This document shows positions 42,527-52,700 of a DNA stretch of 64,000 bases, piece after piece. The number at the start of each line of letters is the position of its first letter. Positions within the stretch are counted from its first letter, which is position 1. Origin of the DNA: Epilithonimonas sp042695135 (lineage in GTDB: Bacteria > Bacteroidota > Bacteroidia > Flavobacteriales > Weeksellaceae); the NCBI RefSeq assembly GCF_042695135.1, contig NZ_CP170547.1, forward strand, positions 2,728,001-2,792,000, written 5' to 3'. The position numbers and the translations under genes were made by a program. The notes beneath the pieces are model-generated. The model was not told where the DNA came from, did not search any database, and saw only the letters and a list, made by a program, of their open reading frames with translations.

Positions 42527-44536
42527 TTATATGTTTTTCGAAAATAAAGCAGTTGCTCTTTTTACCACATTTTCAATGCTGAATCCGTACTCTTTCAGGA
42601 CTTCTTCTCCTGGAGCAGATTCACCAAATTTGTCGATTCCGATCACATCACCATCGTCGGTCGTATATTTCATCCAGCCGATTGATGAACCAGCTTCGAC
42701 AGCCAATCGTTTGCGGATATTTTTAGGGAAAACCTTTTCTTTATAGGCAGAAGTTTGTTTATCAAATAAATTCCACGAAGGCATGCTTACAACACGGGCG
42801 TCAATCTTATTTTTTTTCAATTCTTCCTGCGCTTTCAGAATCAAATGGACTTCTGATCCTGTGGCAATCAAAATAATATCGGGTTTACCTTCCGAATCTG
42901 AAAGAATATAAGCGCCTTTCTCAAGATTTTTCGCGTCCGCATATTTTTTTTGATCGATGATTGGAATTTCCTGTCTTGTTAATGCAATCGCAACAGGTCC
43001 GTCTGTATGTTCAATGGCAACACGCCAAGCCTGTGCCGTTTCGTTGGCATCTGCCGGCCGAATGACTGTCATATTCGGAACCGAACGTAATCCGAGCAGC
43101 TGTTCTACCGGCTGATGTGTTGTTCCATCTTCTCCAAGACCAATACTATCGTGGGTAAAAACCATAATCTGACGTATTTTCATAATGGCGGCCAGTCTGA
43201 GCGGCGGGCGCATATAATCTGAAAATATTAAAAATGTTGCACCATACGGAATTAAATAATTGCTTAGTGCCACTCCGTTGAGTATCGCACCCATCGCATG
43301 CTCACGGATTCCGAAATGGAAATTACGACCGTCACGGTGTGTTTCTGAAAATGATGGATAAGCCTCAAGAACTGTATTTGTAGAAGGCGACAGATCCGCC
43401 GAACCGCCAATCAGTTGAGGCAGATATTCTGCAATGGCATTCAGTGTTTTGCCTGAAGCCTTGCGGGTTGCGACATCCTCGCCAGGTTCGAATACCGGCA
43501 ATTTGTCTTCCCAGCCTTGAGGCAATTTTCCGGAAGTTATGGCTTCGTATTCTTCGGCAAGATCTGGATATTTTTTCTTATAATTACTAAATAATGTATT
43601 CCAGTCATCCTCATTTTTAGAAGATTCCTTTCCCGCTTTATGATAAAAATCTAAAACGTCCTGAGGCACATCGAAGTTTTTTTCAGGATCGAATCCAAAA
43701 TTTTCTTTAACCAAACGAATTTCGTCGTTGCCGAGAGGTGAGCCGTGTGCTGATGCAGAATCATGTTTATTGGGACTTCCGTAACCGATATGGCTGCGGA
43801 CTTTTATTAACGAAGGACGTCCAGTTTCTTTTTTGGCATTCTTTATCGCGTTGGATAATGCTTCAAGATCATTGATATCCGGCAATTCCTGCACGTGCCA
43901 TCCGTAAGCTTCAAATCTCTTTGCAACGTTTTCATCAAAAGCCAGATCAGTACCGCCTTCAATGGTAATATGGTTGCTGTCGTAGAAATAAATCATATTT
44001 CCCAAACCCAGATGTCCGGCGAGCGATGCGGCTTCTGCGGAAATGCCTTCCATAATATCACCGTCACTGCATATTGCATAAATTTTATAATCGAAAACAT
44101 TGAAACCCGGCCGGTTATAGCGTTCCGCCATATATTGCTGGGCAATCGCCATTCCTACTCCGTTCGCAAATCCCTGACCGAGCGGGCCAGTCGTAACTTC
44201 GATTCCGGGGGTGAGACCGTATTCCGGATGACCGGCGGTGATGCTGTGTAGCTGTCTGAAATTTTTAATATCGTCCACTGAGACATTATAGCCTGTCAGA
44301 TATAAATAGCTGTATTGCAACATGCATGCATGACCACAAGAAAGGACAAATCTATCACGGTTTGGCCAATCTGGATTTTTCGGATTGTAACGCATGACGT
44401 CAGACCAAAGCAAATGTCCTAATGGTGCCAAAGCCATTGGCGTTCCCGGATGTCCTGAATTTGCTTTTTGTACCGCATCTGCTGATAAAACTCTTACTGT
44501 ATCAATACTTTTTTGAACTAAATTTTTATTTCCCAT
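42527..44536 (-). CDS. tkt: Transketolase
   Basis: A 669-residue full-length enzyme: 'NSGHPGTPMALAPLGHLLW', thiamine diphosphate motif starting 'GDGDIMEG'-like 'CSDGDIMEGISAEAA' and ending in 'SNHITIEG', and 'FGIREHAMGAILNG'. It moves two-carbon units between sugar phosphates. Probably first gene of the minus-strand tkt-rpiB-gnd-zwf-pgl group. Confidence 0.96.
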   Translation of the reverse strand: MGNKNLVQKSIDTVRVLSADAVQKANSGHPGTPMALAPLGHLLWSDVMRYNPKNPDWPNRDRFVLSCGHACMLQYSYLYLTGYNVSVDDIKNFRQLHSITAGHPEYGLTPGIEVTTGPLGQGFANGVGMAIAQQYMAERYNRPGFNVFDYKIYAICSDGDIMEGISAEAASLAGHLGLGNMIYFYDSNHITIEGGTDLAFDENVAKRFEAYGWHVQELPDINDLEALSNAIKNAKKETGRPSLIKVRSHIGYGSPNKHDSASAHGSPLGNDEIRLVKENFGFDPEKNFDVPQDVLDFYHKAGKESSKNEDDWNTLFSNYKKKYPDLAEEYEAITSGKLPQGWEDKLPVFEPGEDVATRKASGKTLNAIAEYLPQLIGGSADLSPSTNTVLEAYPSFSETHRDGRNFHFGIREHAMGAILNGVALSNYLIPYGATFLIFSDYMRPPLRLAAIMKIRQIMVFTHDSIGLGEDGTTHQPVEQLLGLRSVPNMTVIRPADANETAQAWRVAIEHTDGPVAIALTRQEIPIIDQKKYADAKNLEKGAYILSDSEGKPDIILIATGSEVHLILKAQEELKKNKIDARVVSMPSWNLFDKQTSAYKEKVFPKNIRKRLAVEAGSSIGWMKYTTDDGDVIGIDKFGESAPGEEVLKEYGFSIENVVKRATALFSKNI

Positions 44537-44838
44537 TATTATATTCTACTTGATTTGTTTTTGTAATTGGTAAAGAAAAAGGATCGAAATATATTTTGAT
44601 TTTGCCTTTAATTTTTAAATTCAATACTCTTTAGTTTTTACATCAAAACTGTGACCATTTTAAAAACCACTACAAATTCAATAATTCGCAGAAATCTAAA
44701 TAAACATATAATGTGGAAAACCTAAATTGATGGTCAATAATGATACAATTATCTTTTAGATATACTCACGCAGAATGGATCCAAAAGAATAGAAGTTTTC
44801 TCTCAGATCTTCAATATTAAAGGAAGTTTACTTGCCAA
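44537..44838. other. Intergenic region upstream of tkt
   Basis: An AT-rich region of about 300 bases. A TATATTTC box on the minus strand near 44590 is close to the -7 consensus and may serve tkt. Nothing else seen. Confidence 0.35.
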
Positions 44839-45075
44839 TTATCTCTTTCTTATAATACTTAAGAACACCGGTGTAATGCCTAAATAGCTGGCGATGTATT
44901 TTTGTGAAATCCTAGTGCTAAGTGTAGGATATTGTTTTCTGAATAATGAATATCGTACTTCTGCCGAACTTGAAAGGGCTAAGGTTAATCGTCGCTGATA
45001 TAAGGCAAAGCCATTTTGAAACAATATTCTGAAAAAACGTTCAAGTCTTGGTATTTCGAAGTAGAGTTCTTCTAA
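44839..45075 (-). pseudogene. C-terminal remnant of a Crp/Fnr-family regulator
   Basis: Residues from 'LEELYFEIPRLERFFRILFQ' through 'AEVRYSLFRKQYP' to 'YIASYLGITPVFLSIIRKR' match the dimer helix and HTH end of Bacteroidota Crp/Fnr regulators. The cyclic-nucleotide-type sensor half is missing. The frame is joined directly to the tail of an unrelated dehydrogenase remnant, so this is a deletion product. Confidence 0.75.
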
Positions 45076-45174
45076 GTGTTGATGCATCAATTACAAATCT
45101 GTATATCTGGCTTCTTTATTGACTACTTTCTGCCAGGCATCATTGATTTCAGAGGCTTTGATTACCTCCGGCAT
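45066..45174 (-). pseudogene. C-terminal remnant of a zinc-type alcohol dehydrogenase, frameshifted
   Basis: The minus strand reads 'MPEVIKASEINDAWQKVV' then NKEARY, and after a one-frame shift near 45098-45109 continues RFVIDASTLRR. 'ARYRFVID' with a preceding 'INDA..' helix is the C-terminal end of NADP-dependent alcohol dehydrogenases of the YahK type. Only about 35 residues remain. Confidence 0.6.
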
Positions 45175-45311
45175 AAGGCTTTAGTTTTATCTATAGAATG
45201 AACTACAATCACTTATTTTAATACAATTCTTTATCAGAAAATTTGAAGTCCTGTATTTCTATTTACAGAAAATACAAAATGTTTATAATTCGGTATTGAA
45301 AGATTCGGATT

Positions 45312-45486
45312 AAGCACTTAGAAGCGCATTCAGAAAAATATCTCCGAAATGGTAAAAAAGATTCTGTGAAAATACAACTGTAACCAGACTGCAGTCCGTC
45401 AATAGGTTCCAGTTATACGATATTAACGGGTTGGCAAATAATAATCCGTGCTGCTTTATTTCAAAGCTTTTGTCAGCATAATGAAT
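45312..45486 (-). pseudogene. Remnant of an AraC-family regulator N-terminal domain
   Basis: A 58-codon open stretch without start, reading 'IHYADKSFEIKQHGLLFANP' and then 'LISYNWN', resembles the cupin-like sensor half of Bacteroidota AraC regulators ('..IHYADKSYEI..LLFSNPLIPY'). It ends at a stop with no HTH domain. The surrounding 45175-45614 shows no intact gene. Confidence 0.5.
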
Positions 45487-45614
45487 TTTACTGCTTCCCT
45501 ATACTAAGCAGATCTTAAAATAATCCTTACTGCAGTAAGAAGTTGAATGAATATTTTCGAATAGCTGAAATGGATTTGAGGCAAGCAAAGAAAGTAAATA
45601 AAAAATTATTTGAA

Positions 45615-47375
45615 TTAAGATTTTGAAGAAGCTACAGGTGTAGAAGTGTTACCCTTTTCTTCAAATTCTTTTTTTCTTTGCTTTATAAAATCTGTTGGAC
45701 GCATGCCATTGATTTCCTGAAAGAGGTCAGAAAAATTTTTACGTGAGCTTATCCCACATTTCTGTGATAGTCCTTCCACAGTATAATCTAGAAATTTGGG
45801 ATTGTGATACAATTTTTGAGTAATATATCCTATACGCAGTTCATTTAGGTATGCATTAAAATTTTTACCTTTTGATTCATTTATAACTTGCGAAAGATAT
45901 GTAGTATTGGTGCTGAAATTTTTAGCGAGTTCCTGCTGTGTAAGTCCTTTTTTTATGAAATCTTTTCTTTTTTCAAAACTATTAAGCTTTTCCAAAATAT
46001 CATTCAGTACGGCATCCGGAATACCAGTTCTATTTTCTTTTACTGAATAGGAAGTTACAGCTATTTTTTCAGCTGATTCTTTATGGTCAATGATTCTTTT
46101 TTCCAATTCTATATATTTGCGTAAAATCTCTTTTTCGTTTCTTTTTCTATGAATAATAATTATTATCAGCAAGAGAATTAAAAAAGCAGCAATGATTAAA
46201 AATATCAAACCTAGTGAGTTATTATTTTCCAGCTGCTTTTGTCTTTCCAGCAAAGATTTCGTATCATATTCTTTGTGAATTTTGTTTGATAGGTATTGAT
46301 AATCTTTGTTGATGATATTATCTGCATTCAGTAATTGTTTTGTGTAGTAAAGTTCTTTTTCAGGATTTTTTATTGTATGATAATAATTAATCAGGCTCTC
46401 ATAGTTTCCCCGTAGTTCAGGAATGATGAATTTTTCTTTCTGGAAAATGGAATCTACTTTTATGAAATAAGGAACGACTAAATCCTTCTTATTCATTTTT
46501 TCAGCAGATTTTCCTAAGTAATAATAAATCACAGATGTCCAGGTAAAATCGTTAATTTTTTTCAGTTCCGGCAGCGCAAAATTCAGGTTTTGTATGGCTT
46601 TTTGATATTCTTTTTTCCGAAAATTAGAAATACCAAGACATTTTAGAAAGTAGGCTTTCTCTAAATCATATTCTTGGGATGATTTTAAAGCTGATAGACC
46701 GACATGAATTAATGAATCACTTTTTGAATAATTCCCTAATTCTCCGTAGCAGATGATCTGCTGATGAAGACTGTTCAGGTATCCCTTTTTATTATTAAAT
46801 TTAAGATTCGGATGGATATTTGAACGAGCTAGTTTCTCAAAATGTTTTGAGCATTCTTTAAATAATTTCAATGCATCATCATAGTATCCCAAGTAACTTT
46901 TAACAACACCTAGATGATAGATAATCCTATATCTTAAAAAATCATCGTCAATATTTTTTGAATATTCGTAGGCTTTGAGATATTCGTTTAATGCAGGCTG
47001 GTATTGCTTATAGAAGAAATAATAAATAATTCCCTTTCCTAAGTAAGCTTCACTGATAAGTTTGTTATTTTTTGATTTGAGGATATTGCTCACGCAACTG
47101 TCAGAATATTTAAGCTTTAAGGTTTTGTCTTCCGAGAAAAACACGGCATCCCGATAGCCCTGAAGCATCTCTTCATAATCAACTTCTTTTTTTGCTTTTT
47201 TCAAATAGATATTTACGTAAGGTAAAGCCCTCTTATCATTTTCAGGAAAATCTTCATAATACTTTCGAATTTCAAAAAAAGTGTTCGCATCAGTAATTTT
47301 CAAATTCTGTCCGTGAATAAATATCCCCGCAGATAGTAGAAACATTGAGATGATAAGCTGTATATAAAGTTTCAA
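45615..47375 (-). CDS. TPR-transmembrane-AraC regulator (left copy)
   Basis: A 586-residue one-protein regulator. Signal/anchor 1-22, TPR repeats about 85-345, a membrane helix about 385-407 ('LGLIFLIIAAFLILLLIIII'), coiled region, and a C-terminal AraC HTH (about 480-570: 'LAKNFSTNTTYLSQVINESK', 'CGISSRKNFSDLFQEINGMRP'). Periplasmic TPRs probably sense a ligand and the cytoplasmic HTH binds DNA. It is divergent from the two lipoprotein genes at 47627 and 48057, possible targets. A paralogue lies at 62921. Confidence 0.9.
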   Translation of the reverse strand: MKLYIQLIISMFLLSAGIFIHGQNLKITDANTFFEIRKYYEDFPENDKRALPYVNIYLKKAKKEVDYEEMLQGYRDAVFFSEDKTLKLKYSDSCVSNILKSKNNKLISEAYLGKGIIYYFFYKQYQPALNEYLKAYEYSKNIDDDFLRYRIIYHLGVVKSYLGYYDDALKLFKECSKHFEKLARSNIHPNLKFNNKKGYLNSLHQQIICYGELGNYSKSDSLIHVGLSALKSSQEYDLEKAYFLKCLGISNFRKKEYQKAIQNLNFALPELKKINDFTWTSVIYYYLGKSAEKMNKKDLVVPYFIKVDSIFQKEKFIIPELRGNYESLINYYHTIKNPEKELYYTKQLLNADNIINKDYQYLSNKIHKEYDTKSLLERQKQLENNNSLGLIFLIIAAFLILLLIIIIIHRKRNEKEILRKYIELEKRIIDHKESAEKIAVTSYSVKENRTGIPDAVLNDILEKLNSFEKRKDFIKKGLTQQELAKNFSTNTTYLSQVINESKGKNFNAYLNELRIGYITQKLYHNPKFLDYTVEGLSQKCGISSRKNFSDLFQEINGMRPTDFIKQRKKEFEEKGNTSTPVASSKS

Positions 47376-47626
47376 AACTTAGTTTTATACACCAAAAATA
47401 ACTAAAATAAAGCTGAAAAGTCAAAGTCATTCAAAATTGCTTTTGTTAAGCAGTAAATTACTGATAATCAGCAATTTATTTTTGGGTCGATTTGTAAATT
47501 GTATGGTATGATTTATAAATCGTCTCAAAATTTCTTAAAAGATGTGATGTTTTAATTTCTAATTTCGTCTCATAAGCTTATATAAATCCGGTACCGGATA
47601 AACCATTAATCATAATAAATATTAAA

Positions 47627-47866
47627 ATGAGTAAAAAGTTTATCCTTTCATTAACCATAGTAGCATCATTAGTTTCCTGTAGGGAAGCTGGTGAGATTGT
47701 GGATAATGATAAAGTAAATACAAATGATTTTGTAGTACTAAGAAATAAACCAGAAGACAAAGGAACGATTTCGAGAGATAGTTCCGACGCTAAAGATTCT
47801 ATAAGGTCTTCTTTTGAAGGTGAGGAGAAGCCACCAATAAAGAATGGCGAACATTGGAAACATTAG
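47627..47866 (+). CDS. Small lipoprotein, 79 residues
   Basis: Signal peptide with lipobox 'ASLVSC' at about 13-18; the mature part is charged and hydrophilic ('DNDKVNTNDFVVLRNKPEDK'). No known family. Divergent from the TPR-AraC regulator and 190 bases before the next lipoprotein gene; may be controlled with it. Confidence 0.65.
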   Translation: MSKKFILSLTIVASLVSCREAGEIVDNDKVNTNDFVVLRNKPEDKGTISRDSSDAKDSIRSSFEGEEKPPIKNGEHWKH

Positions 47867-48056
47867 ATCGATTTATTATTCCTTGGACTTTTATAGTGCG
47901 TAATGCAAAAGAATTTTATAGCAGACCGTTTCTGAATATTGCTTTTGCAACTTTGATTGACAAAAGGAAAACAGATGAAAAGTTTTGACAACAAAATTCT
48001 ATTTTATAATTTTTTTTCCAAATAAATAAATATTAATTATTAAAAACCATTAAAAA

Positions 48057-48797
48057 ATGAAAACACTATTTAAATTAATGTTATCTGCAATTTTATTGAC
48101 TGGATTTTCTTGTAATCAAGACGATAGCTACGTTGATTCTAACCAAGTCAGCAGTAAAACCGCAGTTGCATCAAGAGCGGGAACATCAAATCCTTTTGAT
48201 TATCTAGGCGAATTGCATAACAACTTTATGACAAATATGCATAAATTGAAGCCTGCTAAGGAAGAGATACCCGATCTGGCTTTGGAATTTGTTAAGAAAA
48301 ATGGTTATGATACATCCAAATTTGATTCAAATACAGTTTCGGGAATTATGGATGAATCAATGACAACTGAATTTACTACTGAAAAAGTAGATGAGTGGGG
48401 AAAAAGATTTCGATATTCTGATGAATACAAAAGAGAACTATATAAATTAGCAGACTTTTTCAATGCAGATTCTTATGAAAATACAGATGATATTGTAAAT
48501 CAATTGAAAGAGATCGAAACAAGCTACCTGCAAGCTAAGGTATCAGAAGAAGAAAAAGAACAGTTATTAGCAACAATAGCAATTGCAAGATATAGCACGG
48601 ACTATTGGATTTCTTTTTATCCAAAAGATGCCAACGGACACAACAATAAAATCAGATGGTGGGCCCGTATATTTGGAGCAATCGTATCTGACGTATCAGG
48701 AGCTATATTTGGAGCAGTAGGAGGTCCTGCGGGAGTCCTTATAGGTGCAGTAGCGGGTTCTGCAGGGGTTCAATTTCTTGTCGATGATAATTTATAA
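48057..48797 (+). CDS. Lipoprotein with C-terminal glycine-zipper membrane segment
   Basis: A 246-residue protein. Lipoprotein signal 'LLTGFSCNQDDS' (Cys19). The middle is charged and helical. The C-terminus has a glycine/alanine-rich hydrophobic segment of about 35 residues, starting 'IFGAIVSDVSGAIFGAVGG' and running to 'AVAGSAGVQFL', of the glycine-zipper type found in pore-forming or bacteriocin-like peptides. Family unknown; a terminator follows at 48849-48874. Function not assignable. Confidence 0.7.
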   Translation: MKTLFKLMLSAILLTGFSCNQDDSYVDSNQVSSKTAVASRAGTSNPFDYLGELHNNFMTNMHKLKPAKEEIPDLALEFVKKNGYDTSKFDSNTVSGIMDESMTTEFTTEKVDEWGKRFRYSDEYKRELYKLADFFNADSYENTDDIVNQLKEIETSYLQAKVSEEEKEQLLATIAIARYSTDYWISFYPKDANGHNNKIRWWARIFGAIVSDVSGAIFGAVGGPAGVLIGAVAGSAGVQFLVDDNL

Positions 48798-48848
48798 TTA
48801 ACAACCAATCACAAATAAGCATACAATCTTATAGATTCACCTTATTAC

Positions 48849-48874
48849 AAAGTCGCCATTGGGCGGCTTTTTTT
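48849..48874 (+). terminator. Terminator after glycine-zipper lipoprotein gene
   Basis: AAAGTCGCC-ATTG-GGCGGCTTT hairpin followed by T7 on the plus strand. Confidence 0.88.
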
Positions 48875-49224
48875 CATGTAAATCTTTTAAAAAAACTGTA
48901 TTTATGAACTTACAACTTTTTTTGATTAAATATGACGAGTTATACAAATTCTTCAGTATTCGTTTCAAGATACTAATACATCAAATTTAACAAATAATAA
49001 TTTGGCTAAATTAAAGTGTTTTCTGAAAAAAAATTCATTTTTCTAGAACTCTGAAAAGAAATTTCAATAAAGTCTATACAACTGACAATCAGCATATTTT
49101 ATCGATTACTGTGCAACAGAAATAAAAAAACAAACAACTCTTAAAAAAATTAACCTATATGCATTTTACCTAGGTATGGTTTGCACCTGTGTTTATTATT
49201 TTTTTTATACTAGCGCTAAAACAA

Positions 49225-49259
49225 AAAACGCTGTAAACATTGATGTTTACAGCGTTTTA
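49225..49259 (-). terminator. Strong hairpin 3' of the RT gene region
   Basis: AAAACGCTGTAAACAT and its complement form a 16-bp stem, followed on the minus strand by TTTTTTG. It may end minus-strand transcription coming from the RT gene. Between it and the RT stop (49260-49785) no intact gene is seen. Confidence 0.6.
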
Positions 49260-49509
49260 GCTTATTTTAGTTTCTCAACCAGCGGAGAGAGAGGGTTTTT
49301 GTAACTTCTTCTCGTCCTTTTATTGATAAGCATTCCGCTGTAGCATCTTTGTGAATGGCCTTAAATAGGGCATTTGCAAAAAGTGGTAAAATCCATTATA
49401 AAAATTTTACGTAGTAAAAGTAGAAACTTTCGTTCGGATTTGCAAGTAAAGATTGCTAAATCTTGAACACCTTTTTTAGAAATCATATTCCAATTTTATA
49501 CTTTTTTCA

Positions 49510-49671
49510 TTAGAATATTTCTTGGATGAAATATTCTAAAAGAAAACGAAGGAAAAAAGCCTTATTAAAAGTGAGCGAGGTATTCTGTCAAGTTTTTTAG
49601 GAAAAGTTTTTTCGTGTATCTTACAAGTAAAAACTTTTCCTAAAAATCTGGAAGGCTTGACTTTAACAGAA
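49510..49671. other. Two large hairpins downstream of the reverse transcriptase gene
   Basis: TTAGAATATTTC/GAAATATTCTAA (49510-49539) is a perfect 12-bp stem. A second structure at 49583-49671 pairs TTTTTAGGAAAAGTTTTT with AAAAACTTTTCCTAAAAA, continued by CAAG/CTTG and TTCTGT/ACAGAA across bulges. It could be a transcribed structured RNA, a terminator pair or a mobile-element end. Found in an otherwise gene-free stretch 115 bases past the RT stop. Confidence 0.5.
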
Positions 49672-49785
49672 TTTTGCAATTGGACTAGGAAGCGAATGAT
49701 CTTTGGTTTTTATTTTTATCTTTTGTTCAAACTATTATTTAGCATATATGTAGCAATAATATATAAAACTTAGAAAAATATCTTA

Positions 49786-52700
49786 TTATTTAAAATCTTT
49801 ATTTTTCATTCTAATTTTCACATTTTCTCGATCAAAATCAGGGGGCGTTGGTTTGAGGGCTGTTTTACCTTTATCAATATCATCTTTCTGTAAATGATAT
49901 TCTTTAAATTGAAAAGCTCTTAGATCTGATATTTTTAGTTTATCTATAAGGACAACAGAGTTTATCCCTCCTTTTACTTGAACTAAATCTTTTTCATAAG
50001 ATTTTGCAGGTTGGATAATTCTAGAGTCACCAAAATCTGAAGAATTAACTTGGATAAAGTAAGAATGAATATCACGAACCCAAGCTCCTGCTATATCTGA
50101 AAAATAATTCGTATCCCTATTATATTCAGAAGCTATTATGAAATCTACTTTAGATTTAAAAATAGATCTATGATAAATGTCTGCTAACTCAAAACAATTA
50201 TATACTGAAAAATAGGTCTTTCTCCAATGGAAAAGATCGTATGTCATCTTAAAACAATCTTTTTTATCTTGATTAGGTATCTTAAGTCTATAACCTTTAA
50301 TTAAATGTGTTTCAGAATGAGAATAATGATTTTTTAGTCTCAACTTAACAAGTGAAGTATTATAATGATTTATTTTAAATGGTAAAATTGTGACCAAAAA
50401 ATTAAATACAATCTTCTTTTTATTTACCCAATGCTCTAATCCTGCTACTATTCCCATATATCTTTTATGACTTCTTTCTGCAAGTAATCTAATCCAAGAA
50501 TATGGTATTGACACTTCTGGGAAAATTAGTAAATCAGCATTACTTCTATCTGCATCATTTATTAAACTGAAAACTAATTTTCTTCTATCCTTTTTAACGT
50601 TGGCATTATTTTGAATACTTGCAAACATGTCACTAAAGTGAACCTTCATGTTAGCAATTGCTACACTTTTATCAATTCCATTAAGTTTTTCATCTTTAAG
50701 ATTGTCACCTTTGATATCAATATTTAATGCTTGAATATTTTCCATTGAATCCAATACAGAAATCTGAAAATATTTATTTTTTAGTTTTTCTCTTTTCTTT
50801 GTTGAAAATCCAACTTTCCAAGAATAATTAATAAAATAATATAGATTGAAACTGTCATCTGGTATTCTATTGATAATATGCTCAATATCTCCGTTTAGAT
50901 TTTTATCTTCTTTATTTTTTTGTGAATCATCAGATGGATAAATATAATTAAACTCAGGAATTTCAACTACTTTCTTTTTATCATCAAAATTAGAAATAAC
51001 ATCAATTATCCTTAAAATATTTACTTCGTGAAACTGTATATAATTCGGTGCTAAATAGCATAATTTTTTACAAAGCCGAAATAATTCATCTTTATTAACA
51101 TTTTGTTTACTTCTTTTTCCGAGATTTTCAAAATCATAATAATTAAAATCCTTTTCAAGCAAGCTTAGCTTTGTATACAAAATGTTTGTTAAATTACAAG
51201 CAGGAATTGACATCAGTGAATGTCTAAATAAATTGCTAGCTCGTAATTTGAATGCTGTTTTTTCACACGATTTAAAAAATTCATATTCATCTCCTCCATT
51301 ATTTTTAATATTTCTTACAAGAGAAGGATTTAATGCCAAAGGAATTGAAAGTGATACGCGTAGGTATTCAATAAAGATTTCTTTTTGGGATTTGTTACTT
51401 TCTATATCCTTACTAAACTCAGTTTTTATAATAGAATTTTCAATGTTTCTTTTAAATTGAACTAAATAATCTATGCGATTACTTACAATAAAATAGGTTG
51501 CAACTTTTTCCCAAAGAGAATAAAACTTTATGGCAAGCTCTCCTCTAAAGAATGTCAAAATTTGATTGTCTGAATCTTCATCAAATTCTTGATTCCCATA
51601 ACTCTTTGCAAATATCATTTTTGCTAAAAATTTAGAGGCCCCATATTTATTTTCTGAAAAATCACTTATGCTTCTAAATTTATTAATTGAATCATTATAT
51701 TTCAATTCAAAAGCTTCTTCATCAAATTTTTCACTTATTTCATCTTCATCGGGTAAAAATCGAAATTCGCTTCTTTGATTATCAAGTTTTCTTTTGAATA
51801 TATTTATTATCGCTTTGGATTCTTTGTGAGCTAAATAATGTAAAACAATTTTACTGCTTTGAATTTGTAAACTTTCATAACTAAAAACTTTATCAGATCT
51901 CTCATCGTTATCTAAATCACTATAATTTACTTTGAATTTGATATTATTTACAAGAAAAGAGTTTAACTGTCCATCCGAAATGTTAAATTTAGATATACAT
52001 TCATCCAAGTCATCTAAATTTATATTATCCTTATATTCAACATATTTATTATTACGAAAATAAATATTCTTAATATCAAGATTTTCAATATTAAAATTAA
52101 GAATTCCTTTTTCAACGAAATTTTTGTTAAGAAATGAAATTATCGATGAATTTAAAGTACTATCAATATTGCTATTTAAATCTGAAAAAACAAACATTAA
52201 ATCATCTACATATCTTCCATAAAATGCAGGGTTAAGATTATTAATTATTCTATTATCTAATTCGCTTAAATAATAATTAGACAGTAAACCTGAAGATATT
52301 AAACCAACAGGCAATGAGAATACTTCGTATTTAGTATTCTTATAGTCTTCTAAAATTAATCTGTATGCATAATGAATCTTAAAAAATATAGAATTAATAG
52401 ATTGTGACCTTTTTAAAATATTTTTATCACTTGTTACTTTTTTAAGATTTATTTCTATTCTATCAAAAGTCTCATTTAGATTTAGTGTTATTGTATGAAA
52501 AAAGTCTTTTAAATCCAAGCTTAAAATTGTCACATCTCGCTTCTCTTCAAGCAAAGATTCGGCTTTGTTTATTGCAGAATCTCTCCACAATTGATATTGT
52601 ACAAAATAAGGTTTAAACAATTTTAGATTTTCAGAAGGCTCAGATTTGTGATTCAAAAACTCAAAATCTAATACATTAGCATAACTTGCATTATGAATAT

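Noticed and set aside
47578..47760. Minus-strand frame opposite the small lipoprotein
   Set aside because: Shadow of the plus-strand lipoprotein, which has a clear signal and lipobox.
49261..49330. Possible gene end on the minus strand (GREEVTKTLSLRWLRN)
   Set aside because: A short open stretch only, no start or recognisable family; could not be supported as a gene remnant.
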